NCBI GenBank assembly: GCA_009777245.1
Contig: WRMF01000002.1
Coordinates: forward strand, 1 to 64,000
DNA length: 64,000 nucleotides
Source of the DNA: Betaproteobacteria bacterium
GTDB lineage: Bacteria > Pseudomonadota > Gammaproteobacteria > Burkholderiales > Rhodocyclaceae
Reading direction: 5' to 3'
The translations under genes were made by a program, and so were the position numbers. The notes beneath the pieces are model-generated. The model worked only from the letters and a program-made list of their open reading frames with translations. It did no database searches and was not told the DNA's origin. The first letter of the stretch is position 1. Each line of letters starts with the position of its first letter. Below, piece after piece: positions 26,973 through 38,015 of the stretch.

Positions 26973-27750
26973 GCAAAGCATCCTCGGTCTTATTATCGGC
27001 ATTGGCGCGATTTTGCTCGGCCAGGTGCTGGAAGGCGGTCACGTCTCGTCGTTGGCGCAGCCTTCCGCCATGGTTATTGTATTGGGCGGCACTTTGGGCG
27101 CGGTGCTTCTGCAAACTCCGTTTATCCATTTCAAGCGGGGTCTTGCCATGATGGCATGGATTTTCAGGCCGCCGAAGATTGATTATCAGGCGCAGATCGA
27201 GAACATTGTCCAATGGAGTTTTTATTCCCGCCGGGAGGGTCTGCTGGCGCTGGAAAATTTTGCCAATCAGACTAATGATCCGTTTGAGAAGAAGGCGCTG
27301 CAACTTTTGGTGGATGGCATTGACGCCGAGCGGTTGCGCGATATTCTGGATGCCAGCTTTCGTACGCAAGATAATGAATACAGACAGGCGGCCAAGATTT
27401 GGGAGGCTGCGGGGGGTTATTCTCCGACCATCGGAATTTTGGGCGCGGTAATAGGGTTGATTCATGTTATGGACAACCTGACGGAACCTGACAAGCTGGG
27501 GCCGGGAATTGCCGTGGCCTTTGTCGCCACCATTTATGGCGTGGGTCTTGCCAACCTCGTTTTTCTTCCGGTCGCCAACAAGTTGAAAATGCATATCGGG
27601 CGTCTCATGCGCGCGCGCGAAGTGCTGATTGAAGGATTGCTCGGCATTGCGGTCGGCGAGAGTCCGCGTGTTATTGAAGGCCGCTTGAAAAGCTATCTCA
27701 ATCAGGATGAGGAGCCGAAGGCAAAGGTCAATCTCTCCCGTCGTCGCTGA
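26965..27750 (+). CDS. motC: Second flagellar stator protein MotC (MotA family)
   Basis: A 261-residue MotA/TolQ/ExbB-family protein. N-terminal helices include LGLIIGIGAILLGQVLEGG and AMVIVLGGTLGAVLLQ. The later pair contains GGYSPTIGILGAVIGLIHVM and IAVAFVATIYGVGLANLVFLP. It differs strongly from MotA at 11439-12317 and resembles the MotC type found beside fliA in pseudomonads and relatives. It pairs with motD downstream. Dual stators usually adapt torque to load or surface movement. Confidence 0.93.
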   Translation: MDKQSILGLIIGIGAILLGQVLEGGHVSSLAQPSAMVIVLGGTLGAVLLQTPFIHFKRGLAMMAWIFRPPKIDYQAQIENIVQWSFYSRREGLLALENFANQTNDPFEKKALQLLVDGIDAERLRDILDASFRTQDNEYRQAAKIWEAAGGYSPTIGILGAVIGLIHVMDNLTEPDKLGPGIAVAFVATIYGVGLANLVFLPVANKLKMHIGRLMRAREVLIEGLLGIAVGESPRVIEGRLKSYLNQDEEPKAKVNLSRRR

Positions 27751-27764
27751 ATTGGAACAGAGCC

Positions 27765-28577
27765 ATGTCCCGCCGCAGGAAATCTCGTCATACGCCTGAG
27801 GAAGAGCACGAAAACCTGGATCGCTGGCTGGTTTCCTATGCGGATTTTATTACGCTTTTGTTTGCCTTTTTTGTGGTCATGTATGCCTTGTCCTCGCTCA
27901 ATGAGGGCAAATTCCGGGTGCTTTCCGAGTCGCTTAGTGTGGCTTTTCGCGGCGTTTTGACTGATCCTGGGGCAATTATTGTCGGCGGTCCGCCGATTGC
28001 CCCGCCAGTCATTGCGCCTGCCCCGCCTGCTTCCGCCAAGGAAGTGGATGACGCCAGGGGAGAACGGCGAAGCAAAATGCGGAATATGGCGCGCGACATC
28101 ATGGATGCCTTGGCTCCGCTTGTGCGGGAGGGAAAGGTGCGGGTTTTGGAGACCAGTCGCGGGGTGACGGTCGAGATCAATGACAGTGTGCTTTTCGCGC
28201 CCGGACAGGCGCGATTGGAGGCGCTTTCTGTTTCCGCTTTGGAGGCGGTAGCAACGGTGCTGGCGGGTAGCGACTACCCGATTACGATTGAAGGCCATAC
28301 GGACAACATTCCGATCAATACGGTGCAATTTCCTTCCAACTGGGAGCTTTCCGCCATGCGCGCCACTACGGTGTTGCGCCTTTTTGCGGATGTCGGCGTT
28401 GATCCGAATAATCTGACTGCCATTGGCTATGGCGAACAGAGGCCGGTGGAGAGTAATTTTACGGTGGAAGGCCGCGCCCGTAACCGCAGGGTAAGTATTC
28501 TGATTGATTCGGTAGCGCCGGAAGCTCCGAGCGAAGTGCTGGATGAATTGACTGCCAGACCGGGGCGCTTTCCATGA
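27765..28577 (+). CDS. motD: Second flagellar stator protein MotD (MotB family)
   Basis: A 270-residue MotB-type protein with a basic N-terminus, one TM helix carrying the proton-binding D27 (SYADFITLLFAFFVVMYALS), a linker rich in Pro/Ala (about 70-90) and a C-terminal OmpA-like peptidoglycan-binding domain (ITIEGHTDNIPIN, NWELSAMRATTVLR, ARNRRVSILID). It completes the fliA-motC-motD operon. Confidence 0.94.
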   Translation: MSRRRKSRHTPEEEHENLDRWLVSYADFITLLFAFFVVMYALSSLNEGKFRVLSESLSVAFRGVLTDPGAIIVGGPPIAPPVIAPAPPASAKEVDDARGERRSKMRNMARDIMDALAPLVREGKVRVLETSRGVTVEINDSVLFAPGQARLEALSVSALEAVATVLAGSDYPITIEGHTDNIPINTVQFPSNWELSAMRATTVLRLFADVGVDPNNLTAIGYGEQRPVESNFTVEGRARNRRVSILIDSVAPEAPSEVLDELTARPGRFP

Positions 28578-28671
28578 CAAGGCCGTCTGGCGGATGATGA
28601 AGATGGCTGCAGATATGGTAGGCCACACAAGCGCTCAGGTATAGCTCTTTCCGTAACGAAACTATCAGGGA

Positions 28672-28725
28672 GAACGTTTTGCTCCCCCCTCCCGCTTGTG
28701 GGATGGGGTCGGGGGAGAGGTCTGC
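28672..28725. repeat. CTCCCGCTTGTGGGA-type palindromic repeat fragment
   Basis: CTCCCCCCTCCCGCTTGTGG followed by GATGGGGTCGGGGGAGAGG. It matches the core of the GC-rich repeats at 29954-30080 and 36361-36510 in the opposite arrangement. It lies in the 272-bp spacer between motD and the Sel1 gene, which has no other visible feature. Confidence 0.5.
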
Positions 28726-28849
28726 CACGCTGGATTTCCGCTTGGAGAAAAAGCGTATGCGCTTAAATCGAAAGTTCTCTGATTTCCTGTACCATACCCC
28801 TCGAATTTCTGCGGCTCGCCGAGCCTTGTTTTGATAAATGGAGAAAGAC

Positions 28850-29914
28850 ATGATTCGATTCATTCGTGCTTATGCTGTATGTTTTATCCTGTCGGTAATG
28901 CTTACCGGCTGCATGGAGTATCCCGAAAGCCCTGAGGCCGCGAGGGCAATACCATCCCTGTCCCCGGAGGAACAAAAGCAACTCTATGATGAAGCCAAAC
29001 TTGCGGCTGAAGCAGGAGACGCAGAGGCTCAAAATGAGCTTGGTCTGATGTATGACAAAGGTATGGGCGTTGAACAGGATTACGCCAAGGCAATGGAGTG
29101 GTTCCAAAAGTCGGCGGATCAGGGCAATGCCAAGGCTCAATTCAACATTGGCGTGATGTACTTCAATGGCGATGGCGTTGCGCAAGATTATGCCAAGGCA
29201 ATGGAGTGGTACCAAAAAGCGGCTGGTTTGGGAAATGATGATGCCCAATATGAAATGGGGGAGTTGTATTACTACGGTCTGGGAGTTTCCCAAGACTACG
29301 CCAGCGCCATTGAATGGTACAAAAAGGCTGCGGAAGAGGGCAATGCGGTAGCCCAACATGACATTGGCTTTATGTACCGCAACGGGCAAGGCGTAGCCCA
29401 GGATTACGCTACGGCTCTGGAATGGTACAAAAAAGCGGCGGAACAGAAAGAAGCGAGCGCTCAATTTGAGCTTGGGTTGATGTATGCCTACGGTCATGGC
29501 GCCGAACAGAGTTATGGGGAGGCGGCGAAGTGGTACAGACTTGCGGCGGAACAGGATCATTCGGGAGCGCAAAATAACCTTGGAGCGATGTATGCCAATG
29601 GTCATGGCGTCAGGCAAGACCAGAAGGAAGCCTTGAAATGGTACCGATTGGCGGCGGCACAGGACAACGAAGTAGCTCAATTCAACCTTGGCGAGATCTA
29701 CGAAAATGGCGCGGGCGTTACCCGGAATTATGCGGAAGCCGCAAAGTGGTATCAACTAGCGGCGGATCAGGGAGATACTGACGCCCAGTACAAACTTGGG
29801 CTGATGTATGCCGAGGGGCGGGGCGTTGCCAAGGATCAGGCAAAAGCCGAAGAGTTGTTGCAACAGGCAGCGGCGCATGGGCATGAAGAAGCCATAAAAG
29901 CTCTCTCGCACTGA
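28850..29914 (+). CDS. Sel1-repeat (TPR-like) lipoprotein
   Basis: A 354-residue predicted lipoprotein. The signal peptide ends in lipobox LTGC (Cys near residue 21), followed by eight consecutive 36-residue Sel1 repeats of the pattern A-x-G-x-x-x-A-Q-x-x-L-G-x-M-Y...G-V-x-Q-D-Y-x-x-A-x-x-W-Y, and a partial ninth. Such repeats form a solenoid for protein-protein contacts, often in envelope signalling or regulation. ATG 28850 is chosen because GGAGAAAG lies just upstream. It stands alone, and no specific partner can be inferred. Confidence 0.92.
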   Translation: MIRFIRAYAVCFILSVMLTGCMEYPESPEAARAIPSLSPEEQKQLYDEAKLAAEAGDAEAQNELGLMYDKGMGVEQDYAKAMEWFQKSADQGNAKAQFNIGVMYFNGDGVAQDYAKAMEWYQKAAGLGNDDAQYEMGELYYYGLGVSQDYASAIEWYKKAAEEGNAVAQHDIGFMYRNGQGVAQDYATALEWYKKAAEQKEASAQFELGLMYAYGHGAEQSYGEAAKWYRLAAEQDHSGAQNNLGAMYANGHGVRQDQKEALKWYRLAAAQDNEVAQFNLGEIYENGAGVTRNYAEAAKWYQLAADQGDTDAQYKLGLMYAEGRGVAKDQAKAEELLQQAAAHGHEEAIKALSH

Positions 29915-29953
29915 GCTTTTGCCGCGCAAATGGCAAGTACCACGCTTGACGCT

Positions 29954-30080
29954 GTTTCGGTTAAAGCGACAAATTGTGCGACCCCTATCCCCCAACCCCT
30001 CTCCCACTCGCGGCGTAGCCACAAGCGGGAGAGGGGAGTAAAGCGCACTCCCCGACCATCTCATTATTTGCGGAAACCGT
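29954..30080. repeat. GC-rich dispersed repeat, family 2
   Basis: Begins GTTTCGGTTAAAGCGAC and contains CCCCTCTCCCACTCG...CAAGCGGGAGAGGGGAG, then CGCACTCCCCGAC and ATCTCATTATTTGCGGAAA. The same order of elements occurs at 36361-36510. It lies between the Sel1 gene and glmS, where no ORF is supported. Confidence 0.7.
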
Positions 30081-30172
30081 CCAAACCGAAACCGCTCTGA
30101 CGCACAGTCAACCCAAACGGTAATTCATCCCTTGCGCTAAAATATCGGTTTTTACTTTCACGGGAGCAGGCG

Positions 30173-32008
<1,836 letters not shown>

Positions 32009-32052
32009 AGCCTTTTCCTTATCATCATACCGATCCTTTCAGGAGCCTATTC

Positions 32053-33234
32053 ATGCGTGTAAAAAAACTGGCAGACCTTGATGTTTCCGGCAAGCGCGTT
32101 TTTATCCGCGCCGATCTCAACGTGCCGCAGGACGAGGCGGGCAACATTACCGAAGATACCCGGATCAAGGCGTCGCTCCCTTCCATCCGTTACTGTCTGG
32201 AACAAAACGCGGCCGTCATGGTCACTTCGCACCTGGGGCGTCCCGATGAGGGAGAAGTCGAGCCGGAAGATTCGCTCGCGCCGATTGCCGTTCGCCTTTC
32301 CCAATTCTTGCACAAACCCGTTCGTCTTATTGCCGATTGGGTAGAGGGCGGTTTTGATGTCAGTCCCGGCGAGGTTGCGCTGCTGGAAAACTGCCGTTGC
32401 AATGTGGGCGAAAAAAAGAACGATGAGGAGCTTGCGCGCAAGATGGCCAGGCTTTGCGACATTTACGTAAACGATGCTTTCGGCACCGCGCACCGCATTG
32501 AAGCCACCACCTGCGGCATTGTCCGCTTTGCTCCCGTATCAGCCGCCGGCATGTTGATGGGCGCGGAAATTGACGCGCTCTCCCGCGCTTTCGACAATCC
32601 CAGGCGTCCGCTGGTCGCCATTGTCGGCGGCGCAAAGGTTTCTTCCAAACTTACCATCCTGAAATCGCTTGCCGCCAAGGTTGATCAATTGATTGTCGGG
32701 GGAGGTATCGCCAATACCTTTCTTCTGGCTCTGGGCGTGGATATTGGCGATTCGCTTGCCGAGCATAATCTGGCGGATGAAGCTCGCAGAATCATGGAGA
32801 TAATGCGTGATCGCGGCGCGGAAGTGCCTTTGCCGGTTGATGTCGTTGTCGCTGACGAAGTTTCCGCCCTTGCCCGCGCCAATAAAATTTCCGTGCAGGC
32901 AGTCGGAGCGCGTGATCGCATTCTTGATATAGGCCCCAAAAGCGCGGCGCGTTTGGTGGAAATCATCGCCGATGCCGGCACGATTATCTGGAACGGGCCG
33001 GTCGGCATGTTTGAACTCGCGCAATTTGCGGGCGGAACCAAAATTCTCGCTTCCGCCATTGCTCATTCAGAGGCGTTTTCCATTGCGGGCGGGGGCGATA
33101 CGCTCGCCGCCATTGCGAAATTCAACATTGCGGATGATGTAGGATATATTTCCACCGGCGGCGGCGCTTTTCTCGAATTTCTTGAAGGCAAGACCCTGCC
33201 CGCCATTCTTGCGCTGGAATCCGCAGCGGAGTAG
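32053..33234 (+). CDS. pgk: Phosphoglycerate kinase
   Basis: Glycolytic and gluconeogenic kinase interconverting 1,3-bisphosphoglycerate and 3-phosphoglycerate with ATP formation. The 393-residue protein has [59 protein letters not shown] and GGGDTLAAI near the end. AGGAG lies upstream. No gap, tkt, pyk or fba neighbours are present. It sits between glmS and an RM gene. Confidence 0.98.
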   Translation: MRVKKLADLDVSGKRVFIRADLNVPQDEAGNITEDTRIKASLPSIRYCLEQNAAVMVTSHLGRPDEGEVEPEDSLAPIAVRLSQFLHKPVRLIADWVEGGFDVSPGEVALLENCRCNVGEKKNDEELARKMARLCDIYVNDAFGTAHRIEATTCGIVRFAPVSAAGMLMGAEIDALSRAFDNPRRPLVAIVGGAKVSSKLTILKSLAAKVDQLIVGGGIANTFLLALGVDIGDSLAEHNLADEARRIMEIMRDRGAEVPLPVDVVVADEVSALARANKISVQAVGARDRILDIGPKSAARLVEIIADAGTIIWNGPVGMFELAQFAGGTKILASAIAHSEAFSIAGGGDTLAAIAKFNIADDVGYISTGGGAFLEFLEGKTLPAILALESAAE

Positions 33235-33250
33235 CCCAGGAAACAACATC

Positions 33251-36200
33251 ATGACCTCATCCAATTCTGCCTTCTTGCAGGCGCACAAAAAAGTCGTCGA
33301 ATTAATCAATCACTTCGATAGCTACGCGCAGCAAAAATATTTTCAGCCGGATTACAGGGAAGCCGAAACGCGCAAGGACTTCATTGATCCTCTGTTGAAG
33401 GCTCTAGGATGGGATGTGGATCACGAGCGCCAACGCAACCCTTACGAGCAGGAAGTCAAGGTCGAATCAGGATTGGTCGTCCATGACGCCAGGGCGCAAA
33501 AACGCGCCGATTACGCCTTTTACCTTGCGCCCAATTTCCGCGACGTGCGTTTTTATGTCGAGGCCAAGAAGCCAAACATCCATCTGGATCAGAACATTGA
33601 CGCGCATTTCCAGACCTTGCGCTACGGTTATAGCGCGGGTACGCCGCTGGCCGTGCTGACGGACTTCGCGCAAATCATCGTGCTGGATTGCCGCCGCCGT
33701 CCCCGCCCGGACAGTAGCGCGTTGCAACAGGTCTACAAAAGCTGGCATTACGGCAGCTTTCGCAACCCTGATAAATTCGCCGAGTTCTACTGGCTTTTTT
33801 CGCGCGAAGCGCATGCGGACGGCTCCTATCTGCGCCGCGTTGACGAATTGCCCAAACCCAGGGGAGGAGCCAGGCAACGCGGCCTGTTCAAAGGCGGCTA
33901 TCAATCCGTGGATGAAAGTTTCCTGCTGGAACTGACCGAATATCGGGAAACTCTGGCCAAGGCCTTCAAGAAAGCCGACGCCTCGCTTGATTCCGTAGAA
34001 CTGACCGAATTGGTGCAGCGCGCGCTGGATCGTCTGGTTTTCATGCGGTTTCTGGAAGACAAGCAGATCGAAACCGAAGTGCGCGTATCCAAACTTGGCA
34101 AAGGCAAGAATGCCTGGGGCGACTTTCAAGCCGCCAGCCACCGCCTTGACAAGACCTATAACGGCATCGTCTTCAAACATCTGCCCCGGCTTGACGACGC
34201 AGGTTTTCAGGTGGACGAGGATGTTTTCGGCGGCATTTGCGAGTGCCTTGCCGCTGAAAACAGTCCCTACAACTTCGATGCCATACCTATCCACATTCTC
34301 GGCAGCATCTATGAGCGATTTCTCGGCAGCGTCATTCGCGCCACGGCAAAACAGGTAAAGGTCGAGGAAAAGCCGGAAGTCCGTAAAGCGGGCGGCGTTT
34401 ACTACACGCCTGAATACATCGTGCGCTACATCGTCGCGCAGACGGTGGGCAAGCTCATAGCGGGTAAAACGCCGGATGAAATCAGCAAAATGCGCTTTGC
34501 CGACATCGCTTGCGGATCGGGCAGTTTCCTGCTCGGCGTCTATGATGAATTGCTGCGTTATCATGTTGATTGGTACAACCATCCGAACCGTAGCAAAGAG
34601 GCCAAGGAAGCCAGGTGCGTGAAGACCGACGAAGGCCGCTGGCGGCTTTCGCTGGCGCAGCGTCGCAACATCCTGCAAAACAACATCTACGGCGTTGATT
34701 TGGATCGTCAGGCTGTCGAAGTCGCGCAGCTTTCCCTGTTCCTCAAGTTGCTCGAAGAAGAACGCGCCGCCAGCGTCCATCAATACCGGCTGGATTTCGC
34801 GCGTAACGCGAACATGAAAAAACTGCTGCCGGATTTGAGAAGAAACATCGTGTGCGGCAACAGCTTGATCAGTTGGAAGATAGCGGGGCTTGCTGGATTG
34901 AGCAGAGAGGATGAATTGCGGCTGAATCTGCTGAATTTCCGTGATGAGTTCCCGAAAATAATGCGCTCCGGCGGGTTTGACGCAATTGTGGGAAATCCGC
35001 CTTATGTACGCATCCAGAACTTCAAGAAAGCCAACCCAATTGCAGCAAAGCTGTTAAAGGAAAACTACCGTTCCGCAGCCAAGGGAAACTACGACATTTA
35101 CGTAGCCTTTGTTGAGCGCGGTATGTCATTATTCAACGCAAGCGGCAAACTTGGTTTCATCGTTCCGAACAAATTTTTCACTGCACAGTATGGTGAGCCG
35201 TTGCGCGGCTTAATCGCGGAAAGCGGGACTATTGAGTCCATCGTACATTTTGGCGATCAGCAGGTATTCGAGGGGGCGACGACCTACACATGTATCCTTA
35301 CTCTTGGCCGCTCACAGTCCAATAAGTTTCTTTACGAGACAGTAAATGACTTGGAAGACTGGAAAGATGGCAAAGCGCAAAAAATTGGATATTTGCCAAG
35401 TAGCTCTGTGACGCGACTGGAATGGAACTTCGTTATCGGAAAAAGCGGAGAATTATTTCAACGGCTTCAATCTACCTGCACACCTCTTGAAAATGCGGCT
35501 GAAATTTTTGTTGGCGTACAGACCAGCGCCGATTATATATTTCATCTGTCTCGTATTGGAGAAGGGCGGTATTTTTCCGACGTATTCCAGAGTGAGGTGG
35601 AAATTGAAGATGGACTGATGAAGCCGTTGCTAAGTGGTATTGATGTTTCGTCCTACCGTCATCCGTTGACGGCTACACGATACATTTTGTTTCCATATCG
35701 CATTAATGGGGAAGAAGCGACTTTACTTCCCTGGGATGAGTTGCGATTGAGATTTCCGAAAGGAGCAGAGTATCTCTCCGACAAACAAGGTGTGTTGCGT
35801 TTCCGTGAGGGTGGAAAGTTTGCCGATGCCAATTGGTATCGCTTCGGAAGGAGTCAGAATATTGGCAAACAAGGACGCTCGAAGTTATGTGTCCCAAGAC
35901 TTGTCAACAGGCTTGGAGTTGCATCGGATTTTTCAGGCGACTTTGTGCTGGATAATGTGGATGTCTGCGGTCTTTCGATGCGCACCGATACCAAGGTAGA
36001 TTTACGTTACACATTGGGAGTGCTGAACTCGCATTTGCTTGCATGGGTATTTCCGTATTTGAGCGCGTCGTTTCGCGGCGGCTTTTTGTCTGCCAACCGG
36101 CAATTTCTCGGACAGCTTCCATTCCGTTCCATTGATTTTTCCAACCCGAGAGACAAATCTCTTCATGATCGCATGGTCGCATTGGTTGAGCAAATGCTGG

Positions 36201-36358
36201 AAGCGAAGAAGCAGGAAGCCAATGCCACCGCCACCCACGCCGTCGAATCTGCCAGCCGCAGATGCACCATGCTTGAGCGTGAAATAGATGATCTGGTGTA
36301 TGAACTATACGGCTTGACGGAAGAAGAAATAAGTCTGGTGGAAAACGGTTGTGCTTAG
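33251..36358 (+). CDS. Single-chain Type IIG restriction-modification enzyme
   Basis: A 1035-residue fusion of nuclease, adenine methyltransferase and specificity domain. The N-terminal PD-(D/E)XK nuclease has D87 and E104-A-K106 (RADYAF, VEAKKP). A helical connector spans about 220-370. The N6-adenine methyltransferase has motif I at 417-425 (ADIACGSGSF) and motif IV NPPY at 582-585. The C-terminal half is a TaqI-like specificity region (HFGDQQVFEGATTYTCIL, FVGVQTSADYIF). The ATG at 33251 with AGGAAAC upstream fixes the start; upstream in-frame residues overlap pgk. No separate R, M or S gene is adjacent. The target site is unknown. Confidence 0.9.
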   Translation: MTSSNSAFLQAHKKVVELINHFDSYAQQKYFQPDYREAETRKDFIDPLLKALGWDVDHERQRNPYEQEVKVESGLVVHDARAQKRADYAFYLAPNFRDVRFYVEAKKPNIHLDQNIDAHFQTLRYGYSAGTPLAVLTDFAQIIVLDCRRRPRPDSSALQQVYKSWHYGSFRNPDKFAEFYWLFSREAHADGSYLRRVDELPKPRGGARQRGLFKGGYQSVDESFLLELTEYRETLAKAFKKADASLDSVELTELVQRALDRLVFMRFLEDKQIETEVRVSKLGKGKNAWGDFQAASHRLDKTYNGIVFKHLPRLDDAGFQVDEDVFGGICECLAAENSPYNFDAIPIHILGSIYERFLGSVIRATAKQVKVEEKPEVRKAGGVYYTPEYIVRYIVAQTVGKLIAGKTPDEISKMRFADIACGSGSFLLGVYDELLRYHVDWYNHPNRSKEAKEARCVKTDEGRWRLSLAQRRNILQNNIYGVDLDRQAVEVAQLSLFLKLLEEERAASVHQYRLDFARNANMKKLLPDLRRNIVCGNSLISWKIAGLAGLSREDELRLNLLNFRDEFPKIMRSGGFDAIVGNPPYVRIQNFKKANPIAAKLLKENYRSAAKGNYDIYVAFVERGMSLFNASGKLGFIVPNKFFTAQYGEPLRGLIAESGTIESIVHFGDQQVFEGATTYTCILTLGRSQSNKFLYETVNDLEDWKDGKAQKIGYLPSSSVTRLEWNFVIGKSGELFQRLQSTCTPLENAAEIFVGVQTSADYIFHLSRIGEGRYFSDVFQSEVEIEDGLMKPLLSGIDVSSYRHPLTATRYILFPYRINGEEATLLPWDELRLRFPKGAEYLSDKQGVLRFREGGKFADANWYRFGRSQNIGKQGRSKLCVPRLVNRLGVASDFSGDFVLDNVDVCGLSMRTDTKVDLRYTLGVLNSHLLAWVFPYLSASFRGGFLSANRQFLGQLPFRSIDFSNPRDKSLHDRMVALVEQMLEAKKQEANATATHAVESASRRCTMLEREIDDLVYELYGLTEEEISLVENGCA

Positions 36359-36360
36359 AG

Positions 36361-36510
36361 CGGTTTCGGCTAAAGTGAGTACATTTTACACACCCTCTCC
36401 TTGCCTTCATCTGCGCCGCGAGTGGCATCAAAGCGAGTGGTCAACCTCTCACGGCAAGCTGGAGAGGGGAGCAAAGCCGCTCCCCGACAGTCTCGTTATT
36501 TGCGGAAAGT
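36361..36510. repeat. GC-rich dispersed repeat, family 2 (second copy)
   Basis: Starts GTTTCGGCTAAAGTGAG, then CACCCTCTCC, CAAGCTGGAGAGGGGAGC, CGCTCCCCGAC and GTCTCGTTATTTGCGGAAA. It is the same modular order as 29954-30080. It follows the RM gene stop directly. Confidence 0.7.
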
Positions 36511-36544
36511 GCTACAAACACATTGCTGCAATGCAGACTTGACA

Positions 36545-36592
36545 CTGCCTTTTCAAAGGGAGAGTCCGCCTTGTCGGGCGGGGGGTTTTAGG
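36545..36592. repeat. CCTTTTCAAAGG plus GC-hairpin repeat
   Basis: Palindrome CCTTTTCAAAGG is followed by a second hairpin GTCCGCC-TTGTC-GGGCGG. The same two-part build (CCCTTTTCAAAGGG, then a GGCGG...CCGCC hairpin) occurs inside the MmeI-like gene at 50681-50712. Confidence 0.55.
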
Positions 36593-36643
36593 CAATGCTT
36601 GATTTTTTAATTACGAGAATTGTTAAATCACGAGGAAACAACC

Positions 36644-37198
36644 ATGCGCGACTGGAGAAACGGATGGTGGCGACATGCCAGCAAAATCGCCAGCCCCAAT
36701 TTTGACCTTCGTCCGGCGGGGACGGAGATTTCCCTGATTGTCCTGCATGGCATCAGCCTGCCGCCGGAAGAATTTGGCGGCGCGTTCGTGGAAGATTTTT
36801 TCCTGAATCGTCTGGATCATGCCGCCCATCCTTATTTTGAACAATTACGCGGCATGAACGTCTCCGCGCATTTTTTCCTTCGCCGCGATGGTTCTGTCAC
36901 CCAGTTCGTAAGCATTCTGGATCGCGCCTGGCACGCCGGGCGTTCAAGCTGGCAGGGGCGGGAAAACTGCAATGACTATTCGATAGGGATTGAACTGGAA
37001 GGCGGCGAGCGACAGCCCTTTGATTCCCGTCAATACGCCGCCCTGTGGTCGCTTTTGGAAGCAATTTGCACAATCTGCCCGATTGCAGCCGTAGTCGGGC
37101 ATGAACACATTGCCCCAGGACGCAAGACCGACCCGGGCACGTATTTTGATTGGCAAGAACTGGCAAAACGCCTACCGGAAAAAACCACGCCCTGCTGA
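36644..37198 (+). CDS. ampD: 1,6-anhydro-N-acetylmuramyl-L-alanine amidase AmpD
   Basis: Cytoplasmic zinc amidase of murein recycling; it removes the peptide from anhydro-muropeptides and so affects AmpC induction. The 184-residue protein has zinc ligands H35 (LIVLHGISLPP), H153 (VGHEHIAPGRKTDPG) and D163, with catalytic K161. The ATG at 36644 with GAGGAAAC upstream gives MRDWRNGWWRHA, a classic AmpD start. It lies upstream of tRNA-Val, which is on the other strand. Confidence 0.96.
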   Translation: MRDWRNGWWRHASKIASPNFDLRPAGTEISLIVLHGISLPPEEFGGAFVEDFFLNRLDHAAHPYFEQLRGMNVSAHFFLRRDGSVTQFVSILDRAWHAGRSSWQGRENCNDYSIGIELEGGERQPFDSRQYAALWSLLEAICTICPIAAVVGHEHIAPGRKTDPGTYFDWQELAKRLPEKTTPC

Positions 37199-37245
37199 CG
37201 AACTGTAGCGGCTTTGGCTTAATGCTATACAGCAAACCGAAATTT

Positions 37246-37322
37246 TGGTAGGCGCGATTGGATTTGAACCAACGACCCCCACCATGTCAAGGTGGTGCTC
37301 TAACCAACTGAGCTACGCGCCT
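37246..37322 (-). tRNA. tRNA-Val (anticodon GAC)
   Basis: A 77-nt cloverleaf including an encoded 3' CCA. Acceptor stem AGGCGCG / CGCGCCT, D-arm with AGCTCAGTTGGTTAGAGC, anticodon loop TTGACAT giving GAC, and T-arm with GGTTCAAATCC. The GAC anticodon reads valine codon GTC. Confidence 0.97.
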
Positions 37323-37367
37323 AAAGGAAAATTGGGATTATAAGGCATGGAACAGGTAAGTCAACAT

Positions 37368-37492
37368 TGAGTCGCCCCTGCCTGAAGGCAGGGGATTCCT
37401 CGATACGGTCTTGGGGAGCCTTCGGCTCCCTGTTACGCTTTGTCTCGCTTCTATCCGCCATAAATGGCGGATAGAAGCGAGACCCGTATTCA
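37368..37492 (-). repeat. Three-hairpin dispersed repeat, copy B
   Basis: Read on the minus strand: a long first hairpin (TCTCGCTTCTATCCGCC with its mirror GGCGGATAGAAGCGAGA), hairpin 2 GGGAGCC-GAA-GGCTCCC, and hairpin 3 CCCCTGCC-TTCA-GGCAGGGG, ending CGACTCA. Position 5 of hairpin 3 is a T-A pair, where copy E has G-C and copy A has A-T. It lies about 45 bp upstream of the tRNA-Val gene's 5' end. Confidence 0.8.
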
Positions 37493-37548
37493 TGCTTATA
37501 GCCTCATGACCGTGCAGTTCATGGGAAGTCGGCTTTTGCCGTGCATGG

Positions 37549-37965
37549 TTACTTCCGAGAAACAAAATGGTCGCCCGCTCGCCCGTCAGCCCAATGAGCA
37601 TATATCTCTCGCTCGCCAAGCGCATTGTCTCGAGTGCAGATCGCTTCTTCCAGGAAAGTCTCCCACGACCCGCAAGCGCCCAGAACAAGCTCTCTAAAAA
37701 TGCGAAGCTCTATCTCGCCAAACCCTCCTTCATTTTTCTCCAGCGGATGTACAATTACCTTCTTTCGCAACGACAGGAGCGGGGAAATTTCTTTGACTGC
37801 GCCTTTCATGACTTGCGACGCTTGGGTAAAATCAGCGACCAACAAGCGGGGCGATGAGAATTCGGGGCTGGAGATGCGAGTTGCCTCTTGACCTGTTTTC
37901 AGGTTACGCGCCGTGATTTTGTTCTCATTGATCTTTATGTAGAGGTAAAGACAAGAAGTAAACAT
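37549..37965 (-). CDS. Small MreB-like (actin-fold) hypothetical protein
   Basis: A 138-residue protein divergent from xseA. The start is taken as the ATG at 37965 with AAGGGAAC upstream. Motifs such as KVIVHPLEKNEGGFGEIELR and IFRELVLGACG resemble the MreB region (VPxxxTQVERRAIRESALGAGA), and a set of short 'rod shape-determining protein-like' proteins has this layout. The residues after VLGACGSW do not look like MreB. No catalytic ATP site is complete. Treat as hypothetical with weak actin-family similarity. Confidence 0.55.
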   Translation of the reverse strand: MFTSCLYLYIKINENKITARNLKTGQEATRISSPEFSSPRLLVADFTQASQVMKGAVKEISPLLSLRKKVIVHPLEKNEGGFGEIELRIFRELVLGACGSWETFLEEAICTRDNALGEREIYAHWADGRAGDHFVSRK

Positions 37966-38015
37966 CAAGTTCCCTTATCCAAAATGTTAATGTTCTTATT
38001 TTAACACAAGCTCTT

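Noticed and set aside
29000-29900. Regular 108-bp periodicity resembling a repeat array or CRISPR
   Set aside because: The period is 36 codons and the translated units are Sel1 repeats; the DNA copies are diverged and have no identical direct repeats or unique spacers.
30081-30172. glmS ribozyme/riboswitch upstream of glmS
   Set aside because: The leader is under 100 bp after the repeat and lacks the conserved ribozyme core, which is mainly found in Gram-positive bacteria.
33467-34783. 438-residue open frame antisense to the Type IIG gene
   Set aside because: It overlaps the strongly supported RM gene completely, has no recognisable domain or good ribosome binding site, and is a codon-usage shadow of a GC-rich gene.
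37246-37322. tRNA-Val as the attachment site of a genomic island containing the RM gene
   Set aside because: No integrase gene and no direct repeat of the tRNA 3' end was found; ampD and pgk next to it are housekeeping genes.
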